Below, piece after piece: positions 43,409 to 52,399 of a stretch of DNA of 62,911 nt. The notes beneath the pieces were generated by a model that worked only from the letters and a program-made list of their open reading frames with translations, was not told where the DNA came from and searched no databases. This DNA comes from Anaerolineales bacterium. GTDB lineage: Bacteria; Chloroflexota; Anaerolineae; 4572-78; NAK82. Within the stretch, counting starts at the first letter, position 1, and each line of letters begins with the position of its first letter. Where the stretch lies: assembly GCA_020343875.1 (NCBI GenBank), contig CP070811.1:2514128-2577038 (forward strand), read 5' to 3'. Both the position numbers and the translations under genes were made by a program.

Positions 43409-44391
43409 AAACCGGCAAATTCGAGCAGTTTCAAGGCCCGCAGCGTAACCCACTTGTTGGGTTGCCCCACCTGACCGAAGCTGGCCCACATTTTGCCGGG
43501 CACTTGCTCCAGCGCCCAGCGACCTGCCTGATCCTGTTTTGCCAACAGCCACTGGATGCCCTGCTGCACACAAGCGTGTTCCCCCTGCCCGGCCTGCGTC
43601 AGCACGGCCAAGACTTCCAACACATCCGAGTGATAGGCAAGCGGGAAGCCCAGCTTGAACCAGCGCTGGCTGACTTGACCGCGCGTGGGGTAGCGCGCTT
43701 CCACCAAAGGCACATCCAGCAGGAGCTCGACCCCTCGCTTAATAGCTGCCCGTACCTCCTGTGTGCGCCTCTCCGGTGGAATCTCCAAGAAAGCCCGCAA
43801 CACCTTGATGTCCCCCCACGCACAAGGTAACCCGCCGTTGTAGTGGCAGGTAAAGCCGTACCGGGCAACGACCTGGGCGGTTGCCTGACGTGCTTCAATC
43901 ACATCGGGGTCATCTGCATAACCAAAACGTCCCAATGCCCACAACAAATTCCCATTCAGGCAGTTGACGGCCGTGCGGGCCTCTTGGCCGGCCACAAAGC
44001 GCCCCTCAGCTCCACCCCCCTGGCCGGCTGGCCATCGGCTGTGAGCTAGCACGTGCTTGCAGGCATCACGGATCGGCTCGATAGAGGGCGCACCCAACTG
44101 CGCCAGGAAGATAACCTGCCACACAGTAGCCCTATACTTGGGGCTATAGCCTGTACCTGGCCTGACCCAATACCCACCCCCTCCCCACATGGCGTCGGAG
44201 CCAGGGAATTGAGCCTCCAGGATGGAGCGGGCCGGATCAGCGCCGGGGATTGCAGCTTGAGCAGTGATCACATCCCGATCGTCGGCTGAGCGGCCCAACA
44301 ATTCGGTCAGCGTCAGGTAGCGCGCCGAGGGATCCTCCGGCTCGAGCAGCCAGGCCAGCAAGTCAGCTTTTCCAGTCTCCAAGTCTGCCAT
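43405..44391 (-). CDS. alpha/alpha-toroid-like hypothetical protein (prenyltransferase/squalene-cyclase-like repeats)
   Basis: 328 aa (ATG at 44391; a TTG two codons upstream is possible, neither has a well-spaced SD). Helical repeats with aromatic/Gly motifs (MWGGGGYWVRPG, GDIKVLRAFLEIP, IQWLLAKQDQAGRWALEQ) resemble the terpenoid-cyclase/prenyltransferase toroid. No DXDD catalytic motif is seen, so cyclase activity is doubtful. Its stop codon overlaps that of the convergent FHA gene. Function unknown. Confidence 0.7.
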   Translation of the reverse strand: MADLETGKADLLAWLLEPEDPSARYLTLTELLGRSADDRDVITAQAAIPGADPARSILEAQFPGSDAMWGGGGYWVRPGTGYSPKYRATVWQVIFLAQLGAPSIEPIRDACKHVLAHSRWPAGQGGGAEGRFVAGQEARTAVNCLNGNLLWALGRFGYADDPDVIEARQATAQVVARYGFTCHYNGGLPCAWGDIKVLRAFLEIPPERRTQEVRAAIKRGVELLLDVPLVEARYPTRGQVSQRWFKLGFPLAYHSDVLEVLAVLTQAGQGEHACVQQGIQWLLAKQDQAGRWALEQVPGKMWASFGQVGQPNKWVTLRALKLLEFAGF

Positions 44392-44535
44392 CTCCAAGAC
44401 GCATGCAAGTAAACCTCAGCCAGAAGACACCCTTCGTCCATTTGGCTCAAAGGGCATCCACAGGCCCCGACCTGGATCTGAGCTCCGCATAGCCACACAG
44501 CAAGGTGTGCATGCCTCCCAGGCCAGCAGTCCGGC

Positions 44536-45228
44536 CTAACCGTCCATCAGCGACCTGGTCAGCGCGAACACGTCGTCCAGCATATCTGGGGTCAGTCGGC
44601 CAGTTTGCGTATTCTGGCGGCTGGGATGATATGTAGCCACAAGATGCTTGGGTCCCTCTGAGGAAGAGGATGCGCAGGAGTAGTGCAGGCCGTGGCTAAA
44701 TTTCAGACGGGGTAGCTGGTGGCCTGCATCACTCAGCAGGCGCAGGCAGCCATCAAAAGCCATCTGGCCCAAGGCCAAGACGACGCGAACCCGACTCAAC
44801 AGCGCCCACTCGCGGGTCAAAAAGGGACGACAGGCAGTCAACTCTTCGGCCGTAGGTCGATTGCCAGGCGGCACGCAGCGCGCGATAGCCGTGATGAATG
44901 CATCACTCAGCTGTAGGCCATCGTTCCGGTGGCGGGCAGTGGGCTGATTGGCAAATCCAGCCCGGTGCAGCGCGGCGTATAGCGTATCGCCGGAGCTATC
45001 CCCGGTGAACATGCGACCGGTTCGATTGGAACCATGAGCGCCGGGCGCCAGCCCAACCATAAGCAAACGCGCCTCCAAATCACCGAAACCCGTTACCGGC
45101 CGGCCCCAGTAATCCCAGCCCCGGTAGGCACGCCGCTTTTCACGGGCCACCTGCTCGCGCCATGCCACCAACCGCGGACAGGCACGACAGCCAATTACAT
45201 CTTCAGTCAATGCCTTCCAGGTATCCAT
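44536..45228 (-). CDS. uracil-DNA glycosylase, family 5 (UdgB-like)
   Basis: 230 aa from ATG at 45228, which has GAGGGG upstream. Removes uracil and other deaminated bases from DNA. Fe-S cysteines: CRACPRL near 15 and others (CVPPG, CRPF). GLAPGAHGSNRTGRMFTGDSSG is the active-site loop and HPSRQNTQTGRLT the DNA-binding loop of family 5. The A in the first motif replaces the catalytic polar residue of other families, as is normal for this one. Confidence 0.92.
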   Translation of the reverse strand: MDTWKALTEDVIGCRACPRLVAWREQVAREKRRAYRGWDYWGRPVTGFGDLEARLLMVGLAPGAHGSNRTGRMFTGDSSGDTLYAALHRAGFANQPTARHRNDGLQLSDAFITAIARCVPPGNRPTAEELTACRPFLTREWALLSRVRVVLALGQMAFDGCLRLLSDAGHQLPRLKFSHGLHYSCASSSSEGPKHLVATYHPSRQNTQTGRLTPDMLDDVFALTRSLMDG

Positions 45229-45430
45229 CACAGCCCCTCGATCACGCATATTGTGTCGAAATCCGCCTCAGCCGCAGGGGCAAGGCATCCCCAGCCTCAG
45301 CTGCACCAAGTTAATGGCATAGCCCGGCCAGGTCGAGCATTTGGGCCCAGGTTCGAGCAGGAATGTCTCAGGCTGGGCCAATCTCGCATGCCCCTGGCAG
45401 GCCGGGCATATACACTCTATCTTCCGACTG

Positions 45431-45439
45431 TGCTATAAT
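45431..45439 (+). promoter_or_regulatory. extended -10 promoter of the HhH protein gene
   Basis: TGCTATAAT (45431-45439), a consensus extended -10, 48 nt before the ATG; -35 not recognisable. Confidence 0.5.
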
Positions 45440-45486
45440 ACCCTTAGTGGCAAACATGTCAAGCTCAAGAATTCCAGGAGAGGGCA

Positions 45487-46185
45487 ATGGACGCAACCGA
45501 GGGTGAAGTGCTATACATCTGGATTCACGGTGCCCCTTACCAGGCCCCGGAGATTTACACGCTGGCCGCGCCAACCATGAGCCTGGCCGAGTTTCGCGAC
45601 CGTTACGTGGACACCTCCCGGGATCATCTCATCATTCAAGTCTCAAAAGCATGCGACCGGCCTACCCGAGTCGATCAGGCTTGCCAGGGCCAATCGTACC
45701 GGGTGGCCCTGGTACCCGTCCAGGAGAAAGGCAATACCGCAGGCCCGGACGATGCGGCCCCGGCGCCAGGCATAGCGGAGACAAACGTGACTGCCATTAA
45801 GGGGATAGGCCAGCGCACCGCGGCCTTATTGCGCACAAAAGCCAAGATCAGCTCGGCCCAAGACTTGCTGTCCACGGGCGCCACCCCTCAGGGCAGGCAA
45901 AAACTCCAATCGCAAACCAACCTTAGCCCCAAACTCATCCTGAGATGGGTGCAACTGGCCGATCTGATGCGAATTGAAGGCGTCGGATCGGATGCCAGCC
46001 AGCTGCTGTGGGACGCAGGCGTCACCAGCATCACCCATCTGGCGGCCCAAAACCCCAAGACACTACTCAAAAGACTCGGGCAACCCACCACAGATCCAGG
46101 CGGCCTGCAGCATCTGCCCGCCCTGGTGCAGGTGACCGATTGGGTCCAGCAGGCATCCAAGATGCAGGCCATAGTAACGCTGTAA
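45487..46185 (+). CDS. DUF4332-type helix-hairpin-helix protein
   Basis: 232 aa, AGGAGAGG before ATG. The N-terminal ~85 residues are of unknown fold; from ~98 a helix-hairpin-helix/DUF4332 region appears: VTAIKGIGQRTAALLRTKAKISSAQDLL and LMRIEGVGSDASQLLWDAGVTSITHLA, two HhH motifs that bind DNA non-specifically in other proteins. Stand-alone gene with its own promoter. A role in DNA structure or repair is a guess, consistent only with the neighbouring glycosylase. Confidence 0.8.
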   Translation: MDATEGEVLYIWIHGAPYQAPEIYTLAAPTMSLAEFRDRYVDTSRDHLIIQVSKACDRPTRVDQACQGQSYRVALVPVQEKGNTAGPDDAAPAPGIAETNVTAIKGIGQRTAALLRTKAKISSAQDLLSTGATPQGRQKLQSQTNLSPKLILRWVQLADLMRIEGVGSDASQLLWDAGVTSITHLAAQNPKTLLKRLGQPTTDPGGLQHLPALVQVTDWVQQASKMQAIVTL

Positions 46186-46273
46186 TCGCCCCTAGCGCAG
46201 CTGCCTGTCAAAAGCAAACATCCGCCTCATGCCGGCTTTTCACCGAAAAGACGCTTGAGAAATCTTCAAATGG

Positions 46274-46307
46274 AAAAAAACGGGGGCGAGACCTGGGTCT
46301 CGCCCCC
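46274..46307 (-). terminator. rho-independent terminator of the Rieske-cytochrome b-multihaem operon
   Basis: Stem GGGGGCGAGACC (46282-46293)/GGTCTCGCCCCC (46296-46307) with a 2-nt loop; on the minus strand it is followed by a run of seven T (46280-46274). It lies 42 nt after the multihaem gene stop and may also end the plus-strand HhH gene less efficiently. Confidence 0.88.
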
Positions 46308-46348
46308 TGATAATGCTGGTTATCTGATCTGAACACTGGCTACACGTC

Positions 46349-48109
46349 TCAGGAGTCAGCCTCCAACTGACGGTCCAGCTCCCGCTTGAGCAGGAATAGA
46401 GCCACAATAGTCAGCACGATGACCGCAATGGCCACCACCATGGCCTGGCGGCGGAAGATACTCTCAGCCACGGCAGCATCTGCGCTGGCCTTGACCTCCT
46501 CGGCAATGGTATGCGCATCCGCCGACCGGTCCGTAACCGTGTCCAGATCCAGCGTATGTTGAGCAGCACGGGCGGTGATGAGGCTGGTGTTGGCCTCTCG
46601 CAGCCGCGCCTCCATGGGCGACACCAGCATACCCACGCCTTGGGCCACCTGAATAGCGGTCTCAGCATCCTCGTAGGCCTGGGCAGCGCCAGCGATGTTG
46701 TCGTACAAGGACTGGGCCAGCTGACCAGGCACGCTGTCAGGAGCATGGCAAGCGCCGCAATGTCTCGGCTCTGCCCCCAGATAGAGATCCTCGCTCGGCT
46801 TGCTCACATCATAGCGCCCGTGACAGGTGACACACTTGGGCCCACTGTCCACGGACCGAGAATGCGGGCTTTTCAGGTAATAGTCTTGCGTGGCGGCGTG
46901 GCAGCTGCCACACACATTGGCAACCTCCTCAAAGCCGGGCGGGGCGGCGCCGTGCGTGCCATGACAGGTGGCGCAATTCGGCGCCCGAAGGTCTTGCTCA
47001 TCGAGGAGGGCATGGCCATGCACACTCTGCCGGTACAGGTCGAACTGGTTGGTGGGTATATCATAGGGGGCCATCAAGTCCGTATCCGAGTGGCAACCGG
47101 CGCACAGAGTGGGTACGTTGGCCGGATAAACACTGGCAGCCGGGTCATTGGCCTTAAGTATCTCGTGCCCGCCATGGCAGTCGAAGCAGGTGGTGACATT
47201 GAGATCACCTTCCGCCAGGCGGATGCCGTGGATACTCTCATTGTATTTGGCATACTGGTCGGTGGGTAGGTCGTACTGGCGCATAAGAGACACGTCTGCG
47301 TGACAGCTAGCGCACAGGGCAGGGATCTCAGTCTTGGCAGGTACACCGATATAGCCCGCATCAGGTGACATGGACTCGTTTACATCGGTGGCTGAAGGGT
47401 CGCCACCGTGGCAGTCAGCGCAGGTCACGTCGCGCTCAGCGTGGATGCTGCGCTCCCACTGGTCGGTGATTTCGGCATGCTTGTCCTCGAGCGTCGCGTG
47501 ACAGTCAGCACATGTATTCACCCCCTCAACACGAGGGTACGCGATCGGAGTTGGAATGGGCTCGGCCTCGGCGGTGGGCGTCGGGGCAGCCGGTATCTGG
47601 CCCGGCTGGTGGCAGGCCTGACAGATATCATTAGGGCGACCAACGTGGTCTTCGGGAATCTGGGCCGCGCCCCCAATCCCCTCCTCGTGGCAGGCCAGAC
47701 AGTTCTCACGCCCGATCAGCGGGTGTGGGATCACCGGCGGCCCCTCTTCAGCCACCTCAGCCGCCTCGGCCGAAGTGTGACATTCCAGACAGTTCTCACG
47801 CCCCTCCAGAGGGTGTGGGATGGCCAACGGGACAGCTTCACTCGGGGCCTCCTCCGGCAAGGCTTCTTCGACAGCCGGCCCAGGCTGATGACAGGCCGTG
47901 CACATTTCATCGGTGCGGCCCGCATGGTCCTCGGGCACCTGGGTAGCACCCGCGCTGCCGGTCTCATGGCAGGCCAGACAAGCCTCCCGCCCCTCCAGAG
48001 GGTGAGGGATGGTCGGCATATCCTGGGCAATCATCAATGTAGGCACCAACAACACGGCCACCAGAGCAACCAGGGCCAGACTCAGGCGGCGGACAATTGG
48101 ATGGCTCAT
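46349..48109 (-). CDS. 14-haem membrane-anchored cytochrome c
   Basis: 586 aa with an N-terminal signal (LALVALVAVLLVPTLMIA). I count 14 CxxCH motifs between about residue 44 and 452. The first five lie in repeated units of IPHPLEGRE(A/N)CLxCH and DHxGRxxxxCxACHQPG. The middle region (six onward) has CADCHGGD, CFDCHGGH and CATCHGTHG units like those of NrfH/tetrahaem and octahaem families. A coiled-coil-like stretch (460-545) and one terminal helix (AMVVAIAVIVLTIVALFLL) anchor it, catalytic part outside. 24 nt after the cytochrome b gene: probable electron acceptor of that complex. Confidence 0.92.
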   Translation of the reverse strand: MSHPIVRRLSLALVALVAVLLVPTLMIAQDMPTIPHPLEGREACLACHETGSAGATQVPEDHAGRTDEMCTACHQPGPAVEEALPEEAPSEAVPLAIPHPLEGRENCLECHTSAEAAEVAEEGPPVIPHPLIGRENCLACHEEGIGGAAQIPEDHVGRPNDICQACHQPGQIPAAPTPTAEAEPIPTPIAYPRVEGVNTCADCHATLEDKHAEITDQWERSIHAERDVTCADCHGGDPSATDVNESMSPDAGYIGVPAKTEIPALCASCHADVSLMRQYDLPTDQYAKYNESIHGIRLAEGDLNVTTCFDCHGGHEILKANDPAASVYPANVPTLCAGCHSDTDLMAPYDIPTNQFDLYRQSVHGHALLDEQDLRAPNCATCHGTHGAAPPGFEEVANVCGSCHAATQDYYLKSPHSRSVDSGPKCVTCHGRYDVSKPSEDLYLGAEPRHCGACHAPDSVPGQLAQSLYDNIAGAAQAYEDAETAIQVAQGVGMLVSPMEARLREANTSLITARAAQHTLDLDTVTDRSADAHTIAEEVKASADAAVAESIFRRQAMVVAIAVIVLTIVALFLLKRELDRQLEADS

Positions 48110-48133
48110 CTCTCTATTCCTCCCGTCGGCAGG

Positions 48134-49222
48134 CTAGCTCAGCCAACCCCAGATGGTGAAGGCGATGATGCCAATGAGGCTAACCACCCCAATGGCGATG
48201 GCAATAGGCCGCTTGGCCGGGGCCAGGTGAGGATTACGATCCACAAAAGGTAACAGTAACAACACCACGCCCCCCACAATCGGCACCGTCACCCCCACGA
48301 TACGGGGCACCACCTTCAGCCCCTGGTAAAGGAAGAGGAAGTACCACTCCGGCTTGGCGTGTTCCGGCGTGCGGAGCGGGTCGGCCGGCTCTTCCAGACC
48401 CGCCGGGAACAGGGAGGCCAACACGATCAGGGCAGCCAGCATCACATACCAGGCGATGACTTCGTCCAGCACGTAGTGCGGAAAGAAAGGCAACAACTTC
48501 TTCTTTTCCTGACCCGATTCCGGTACCGGGGCCATATCACCCTGCGGCGCGGCTTCAGCGCTGGGGTCGGCCAAGCCTTGCTGATGTACGAACGTCAAGT
48601 GGATTGCGAGTAGGGCCAACAGCGCGGCCGGCATCGCCAACACATGAATGCCAAAGAAGCGACTCAGGGTACGAGCCGTCACCTCGGCGCCACCCCGCAA
48701 AACGACCAGCAACGTCTTGCCTACCAGTGGCACCGCCCCGGCGATCTCACTCCCCACCGTGGTGGCCCAAAAGGCTCGCTGGTCCCAGGGCAGCAGGTAA
48801 CCGGTGAAACCAAAGCCCAGCGTCACCCCCAGTAACAGGCCGCCGACTAACCAGGTTATCTCCCGCGGAGCCTTGTATGCCCCTTGAAAGAAGATGCGCA
48901 ACAGATGCAGCACACAAAAGAGGATCATCAAATTGGCGCCCCAAGAGTGCACGCTGCGAATAAGCCAGCCGAAGTTCACCTCATTCATGATGAAGAGGAT
49001 GCTATCGTAAGCTCGATCAGGGGACGGTTGATAGTAGAGCGAGAGCAAGATGCCAGTGATAGCTTGAACGATGAAGAAAAAGAGAGTTATCCCCCCAAAG
49101 TAGAAAGTGCGAGCCGAACGCGGGATCTCCACATGAAGCAAAGCGTCCATCAGAGAAGCCAACTTGTAACGGCCATCTAACCAATCCCAGACACGCCAGG
49201 CAACTGATTTTTGAGTTTGCAT
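48134..49222 (-). CDS. cytochrome b, fused b6/subunit IV type
   Basis: 362 aa from ATG at 49222 (GGAGG 6-8 nt upstream; an upstream in-frame ATG is not used). Haem ligands: HSWGAN and HLLRIFF-type pairs in helix B and helix D region (FGIHVLAMP, HLTFVHQQG). Quinone site motif PEWYFLFLYQGLK with preceding PADPLRTPEHAKP. About eight membrane helices; a charged Glu/Pro insertion near 240 joins the b6-like and subunit IV-like parts. Core quinol-oxidising subunit with the Rieske protein just upstream and the 14-haem cytochrome downstream. Confidence 0.94.
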   Translation of the reverse strand: MQTQKSVAWRVWDWLDGRYKLASLMDALLHVEIPRSARTFYFGGITLFFFIVQAITGILLSLYYQPSPDRAYDSILFIMNEVNFGWLIRSVHSWGANLMILFCVLHLLRIFFQGAYKAPREITWLVGGLLLGVTLGFGFTGYLLPWDQRAFWATTVGSEIAGAVPLVGKTLLVVLRGGAEVTARTLSRFFGIHVLAMPAALLALLAIHLTFVHQQGLADPSAEAAPQGDMAPVPESGQEKKKLLPFFPHYVLDEVIAWYVMLAALIVLASLFPAGLEEPADPLRTPEHAKPEWYFLFLYQGLKVVPRIVGVTVPIVGGVVLLLLPFVDRNPHLAPAKRPIAIAIGVVSLIGIIAFTIWGWLS

Positions 49223-49361
49223 AGTGTACTCCTCCCTCCAGGTCACACCAACCTACCTTTTGGTGTCTAAGACCTGCCCTCAGTACATTCCGGTTTACCC
49301 CTTACGCTGCCAAGTACGAGCAGCGGCTGTGCTTACCATGCCGATGGCCCTTGACAGACTG

Positions 49362-49841
49362 CTAGGCCTCACTGACGTAAATGGCGTCACCTTCCACCGT
49401 CAAGGCCAGCTCGGGCAAGGGGGAAGGCTGTGGGCCCGAAATGATCCCGCCGTTCACCGCATTAAAACGCCCATCGTGGCAGGGACACAGGATGAACTGC
49501 CGGCCCTGGTCCCATTCCACAATGCAACCCAGATGCGTGCAGATAGCCGAGAAAGCCTTGAGCCCTCCCTGGGCCGAGTTGACGATGATGACGGGCTTGT
49601 CGTTGACAGGAACCACCTTACCTTGACCAGCCGGGAAGTCAGCAGCCGTGCCCACCTGCACCCGGCCGCTGCCACCGGCCGATGCCCGGCTAGGAGGCCA
49701 TAGATAACCGATGATGGGAGTGAGTACTCCCCCCACCGTGGCCACCACAGAGAATCCCAGCAGAACGGTTATCAACGTGCGACGACCTACGTTGGTATCC
49801 CTGTCGCCGGATTCTGTATCAGGTCTATATTGTTCCTCCAT
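49362..49841 (-). CDS. Rieske [2Fe-2S] protein
   Basis: 159 aa from ATG at 49841 (GGGAGG 6 nt upstream). An N-terminal twin-Arg-like RRTLITVLLGFSVVATVGG helix anchors it. Rieske motifs CTHLGC and CPCHDGRF supply the two Cys and two His ligands; GPQPSPLPEL closes the domain as in b6f/bc1 proteins. Passes electrons from quinol to the cytochrome subunit. First gene of the minus-strand operon. Confidence 0.95.
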   Translation of the reverse strand: MEEQYRPDTESGDRDTNVGRRTLITVLLGFSVVATVGGVLTPIIGYLWPPSRASAGGSGRVQVGTAADFPAGQGKVVPVNDKPVIIVNSAQGGLKAFSAICTHLGCIVEWDQGRQFILCPCHDGRFNAVNGGIISGPQPSPLPELALTVEGDAIYVSEA

Positions 49842-50071
49842 AAGTGTCCTCCCTTCACGACTCACGGCAAAAGAATTGCTGCCAAGAGCCAGGGCAAGCG
49901 CATTTGGTCCTGGTCAGGTGTGGCGCACCTTGAAGGTTGCTCCCGGCCTGCTTTTCAAATGCAATTGCCCTGTGCTAGAACAGACAAGTCTTGACTCACG
50001 TCGTGCGCATCTGCAATTATACAACTGGCAACACAAACCGGCCAGTGAAGGATTTCACGCCGGACTTGGCT

Positions 50072-50100
50072 ATTTTATCACAAATCACACTCTCTCACAA
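50072..50100 (-). promoter_or_regulatory. promoter of the Rieske-cytochrome b operon
   Basis: Minus strand TTGTGA (50100-50095), 17-nt spacer, TAAAAT (50077-50072) with a preceding TG. Gives a leader of about 225 nt. Confidence 0.5.
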
Positions 50101-50151
50101 GAGACACCTGACCTATCCTTTGAGTGACAAGTCGCCCCATTGGGGCCCATT

Positions 50152-50181
50152 TTGGCATAATTCTTGCACCCGACCTATAAT
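50152..50181 (+). promoter_or_regulatory. promoter of the two-component operon
   Basis: TTGGCA (50152-50157), 18-nt spacer, TATAAT (50176-50181). Start point expected near 50188, just before the palindrome-ended element. Confidence 0.55.
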
Positions 50182-50190
50182 ACCGCAGGC

Positions 50191-50270
50191 GGTGCGTCCC
50201 AAAAGATAGGGAAGCACATGGGCGTATCCCCACCAGGTTTGTCCCGATTTCCTAAAATCTGGGACGCACC
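50191..50270. repeat. palindrome-ended element, copy 2
   Basis: 80 nt bounded by a perfect 11-nt inverted repeat, GGTGCGTCCCA (50191-50201) and TGGGACGCACC (50260-50270), with an internal GTCCCGATTT/AAATCTGGGAC pairing. Related to 37901-38064. It would lie in the 5' leader of the histidine kinase mRNA. Confidence 0.7.
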
Positions 50271-50295
50271 CTGGCGCAGGAGAATCGGGTGAAAT

Positions 50296-51705
50296 ATGGA
50301 TTTGTGTTGTTGGCGTGAATTCTTTGTCCTGAACAGAACCATCATCCTGTTTGTCTATGGACAGGTCTTCTTTGTGCTGGGACTGGCCATTACCTGGCAA
50401 TCCAGGCGGCACAGCCAACTTGACCTGGCCCGCAGCCTGAGCTGGCTGGGTGCCTTTGGACTGTCTCATGGGCTGCACGAGTGGGGAGACATCTTCATTC
50501 CCATCCAGGCCGAGTATCTGGCCCGAGCTTGGGCGGACACCCTGCTGTTGCTCCAGGTCTGCTTGCTGGCCTTCTCATTTGCCTGCTTGTTCCAGTTCGG
50601 GGCTGAGACTTTGCGCCCGCCTCGCTCTCGCCTGCATTGGATACAGGTTATCCCCGTCGGGCTGGCACTCGCCTGGGCTACTGCCTTCTTGTGGACCAGC
50701 CAAGTTCTCCGCTGGGATGCCACGCAGGTTGTTACTTACGCCGACGTCTGGGCTCGCTACTTGTTGGGTTTCCCGGGGGCGCTGGCAGCTGCCTTTGGGC
50801 TCAGGCAGCAAATCCGCCAACACGTCCAGTGGCAGGATTACTCTCGCATGGCACCTTGGTTCCGGGTTGCCAGCCTGGCGCTGGCCTCGTATGCCGTCTT
50901 TGGGGGCTTGTTTGTGCCCGTGGCCCCTTTCTTTCCCGCCAACGTCATCAACGCTCAGGTGGTGGTGGACCTATCCGGAATGCCCCCCCAAGTCCTACGC
51001 TCCCTGGCGGGCCTGGCCCTGGCCATCTCAGTCGTGCGAGGACTCGAAATCTTTGAAATGGAAGTTGACCGACGCATCGAGGCAATGGAGCAGATACAGA
51101 TTTTGCTGACAGAACGAGAGCGGATCAGCCGCGAGTTGCACGACGGGGCCATCCAGACGGTGTATACCGCAGGGCTGATGGCCGAGTCGATCCGAAAAAG
51201 GCTGGATGACGGTCCCCTGGCCATCCGCATGGACCGCGTCATCTCGGCCCTACAGCACGCCATCCGCGACCTACGCCAATTCATTGTCGAGCTAGAGCCC
51301 GACGCACCACGAGAGAGTCTGGTAGACCGACTGCGCCAATTGACTGAGGAACCGCATCTCCAGTCGCTGTTAGAAGTGGAGGTGAACATCGCCTGTGATG
51401 AGAGTACCCCCTTTTCTCCGGCCCGCGCCACTCACGTGCTGGCCATCGCCAACGAGGCGCTCAGCAACATCATCCGGCACGCACACGCCCGCCAAGTATG
51501 GCTGACAGCCGCACCCCGCAATGGCCATCTGGAACTGACCATTGCGGACGATGGGATTGGCTTCTCCGGCGAAGTCATGCCCGGCTTCGGCCTGCGCAAT
51601 ATGCACGACCGATCGCGTCTGCTGGGGGGTACTCTGCACATTGGGCGTAGGGCCCCGCACGGCACCCAGGTGGTGCTGACTGTGCCATGGAACGATCCCC
51701 GATGA
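50296..51705 (+). CDS. membrane histidine kinase, NarL-partner (HisKA_3) type
   Basis: 469 aa. About seven hydrophobic helices in the first 255 residues form a membrane sensor with no recognised ligand fold. H-box ERERISRELHDGAIQTVYTAGL with the phospho-accepting His, then HATPase motifs ANEALSNIIRHAHA (N-box), DDGIGF (G1) and GFGLRNMHDRSRLLGG (G2). Its TGA overlaps the ATG of the response regulator. It is divergent from the Rieske-cytochrome b operon, so respiratory state may be its signal. Confidence 0.9.
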   Translation: MDLCCWREFFVLNRTIILFVYGQVFFVLGLAITWQSRRHSQLDLARSLSWLGAFGLSHGLHEWGDIFIPIQAEYLARAWADTLLLLQVCLLAFSFACLFQFGAETLRPPRSRLHWIQVIPVGLALAWATAFLWTSQVLRWDATQVVTYADVWARYLLGFPGALAAAFGLRQQIRQHVQWQDYSRMAPWFRVASLALASYAVFGGLFVPVAPFFPANVINAQVVVDLSGMPPQVLRSLAGLALAISVVRGLEIFEMEVDRRIEAMEQIQILLTERERISRELHDGAIQTVYTAGLMAESIRKRLDDGPLAIRMDRVISALQHAIRDLRQFIVELEPDAPRESLVDRLRQLTEEPHLQSLLEVEVNIACDESTPFSPARATHVLAIANEALSNIIRHAHARQVWLTAAPRNGHLELTIADDGIGFSGEVMPGFGLRNMHDRSRLLGGTLHIGRRAPHGTQVVLTVPWNDPR

Positions 51706-52367
51706 CGGCCCTACGCATTCTGCTGGTTGACGATCACGAAGTGGTACGCATGGGGCTGGCCACGCTGTTGGAGGACGACCCTGATGTGAGGATCGTGGGA
51801 GAAGCGGGATCAGCCCGTGAGGCGCTGGAAGCCTGCCAACGGCTGAACCCAGACCTGGTGATTCTCGATATCCGGCTGCCCGACCAACCCGGTGTGAATG
51901 TTTGTAGGCAGATCGTCGAGCGTTGGCCGCACATCAAAGTCATTATTCTGACTTCCTTTGTGAACGACGAACTGATCGCCGAGGCAATCTCAGCTGGGGC
52001 GGCCGGCTATGTGCTCAAGCAGGTGGGCAACCAGGAGTTGCTGCGGGCCATCCAGGCCGTCCGACGTGGCGAGGCGCTGCTTGACCCCCAGGTGACACAA
52101 CGGGTTCTGCAGCGCATACGCCAGACTGAGCGACTTCTTGACGCTGGCGCCTTTCGTGACCTCTCGCACCGGGAGCTTGAGGTACTTCACCTGGTCTCGC
52201 AGGGCAAAAGCAATCCCCAGATTGCCCAGGCCCTGTCTCTGAGCGAGAAGACGGTGCGCAACCACGTCAGCAGCTTACTGACCAAGCTGGATATGAGTAA
52301 CCGCATCGAGCTGGCCACCTATGCGGTCAAGCATCACATTGGCACCTATCTCCGATCCGATGAATGA
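51702..52367 (+). CDS. NarL/FixJ-family response regulator
   Basis: 221 aa from the ATG overlapping the kinase stop (ATGA). Receiver domain (1-120) with DDHE, phosphoacceptor in LVILDIRLPDQPG and a KxxG-type end YVLKQVGNQ. The C-terminal LuxR-type helix-turn-helix (about 155-215) reads LSHRELEVLHLVSQGKSNPQIAQALSLSEKTVRNHVSSLLTKL. Cognate partner of the upstream kinase. Likely targets are the neighbouring respiratory genes; no binding site was defined. Confidence 0.94.
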   Translation: MTALRILLVDDHEVVRMGLATLLEDDPDVRIVGEAGSAREALEACQRLNPDLVILDIRLPDQPGVNVCRQIVERWPHIKVIILTSFVNDELIAEAISAGAAGYVLKQVGNQELLRAIQAVRRGEALLDPQVTQRVLQRIRQTERLLDAGAFRDLSHRELEVLHLVSQGKSNPQIAQALSLSEKTVRNHVSSLLTKLDMSNRIELATYAVKHHIGTYLRSDE

Positions 52368-52399
52368 GGCCCTGAGCAAATCCGCAGGGTTAGCCCGGC

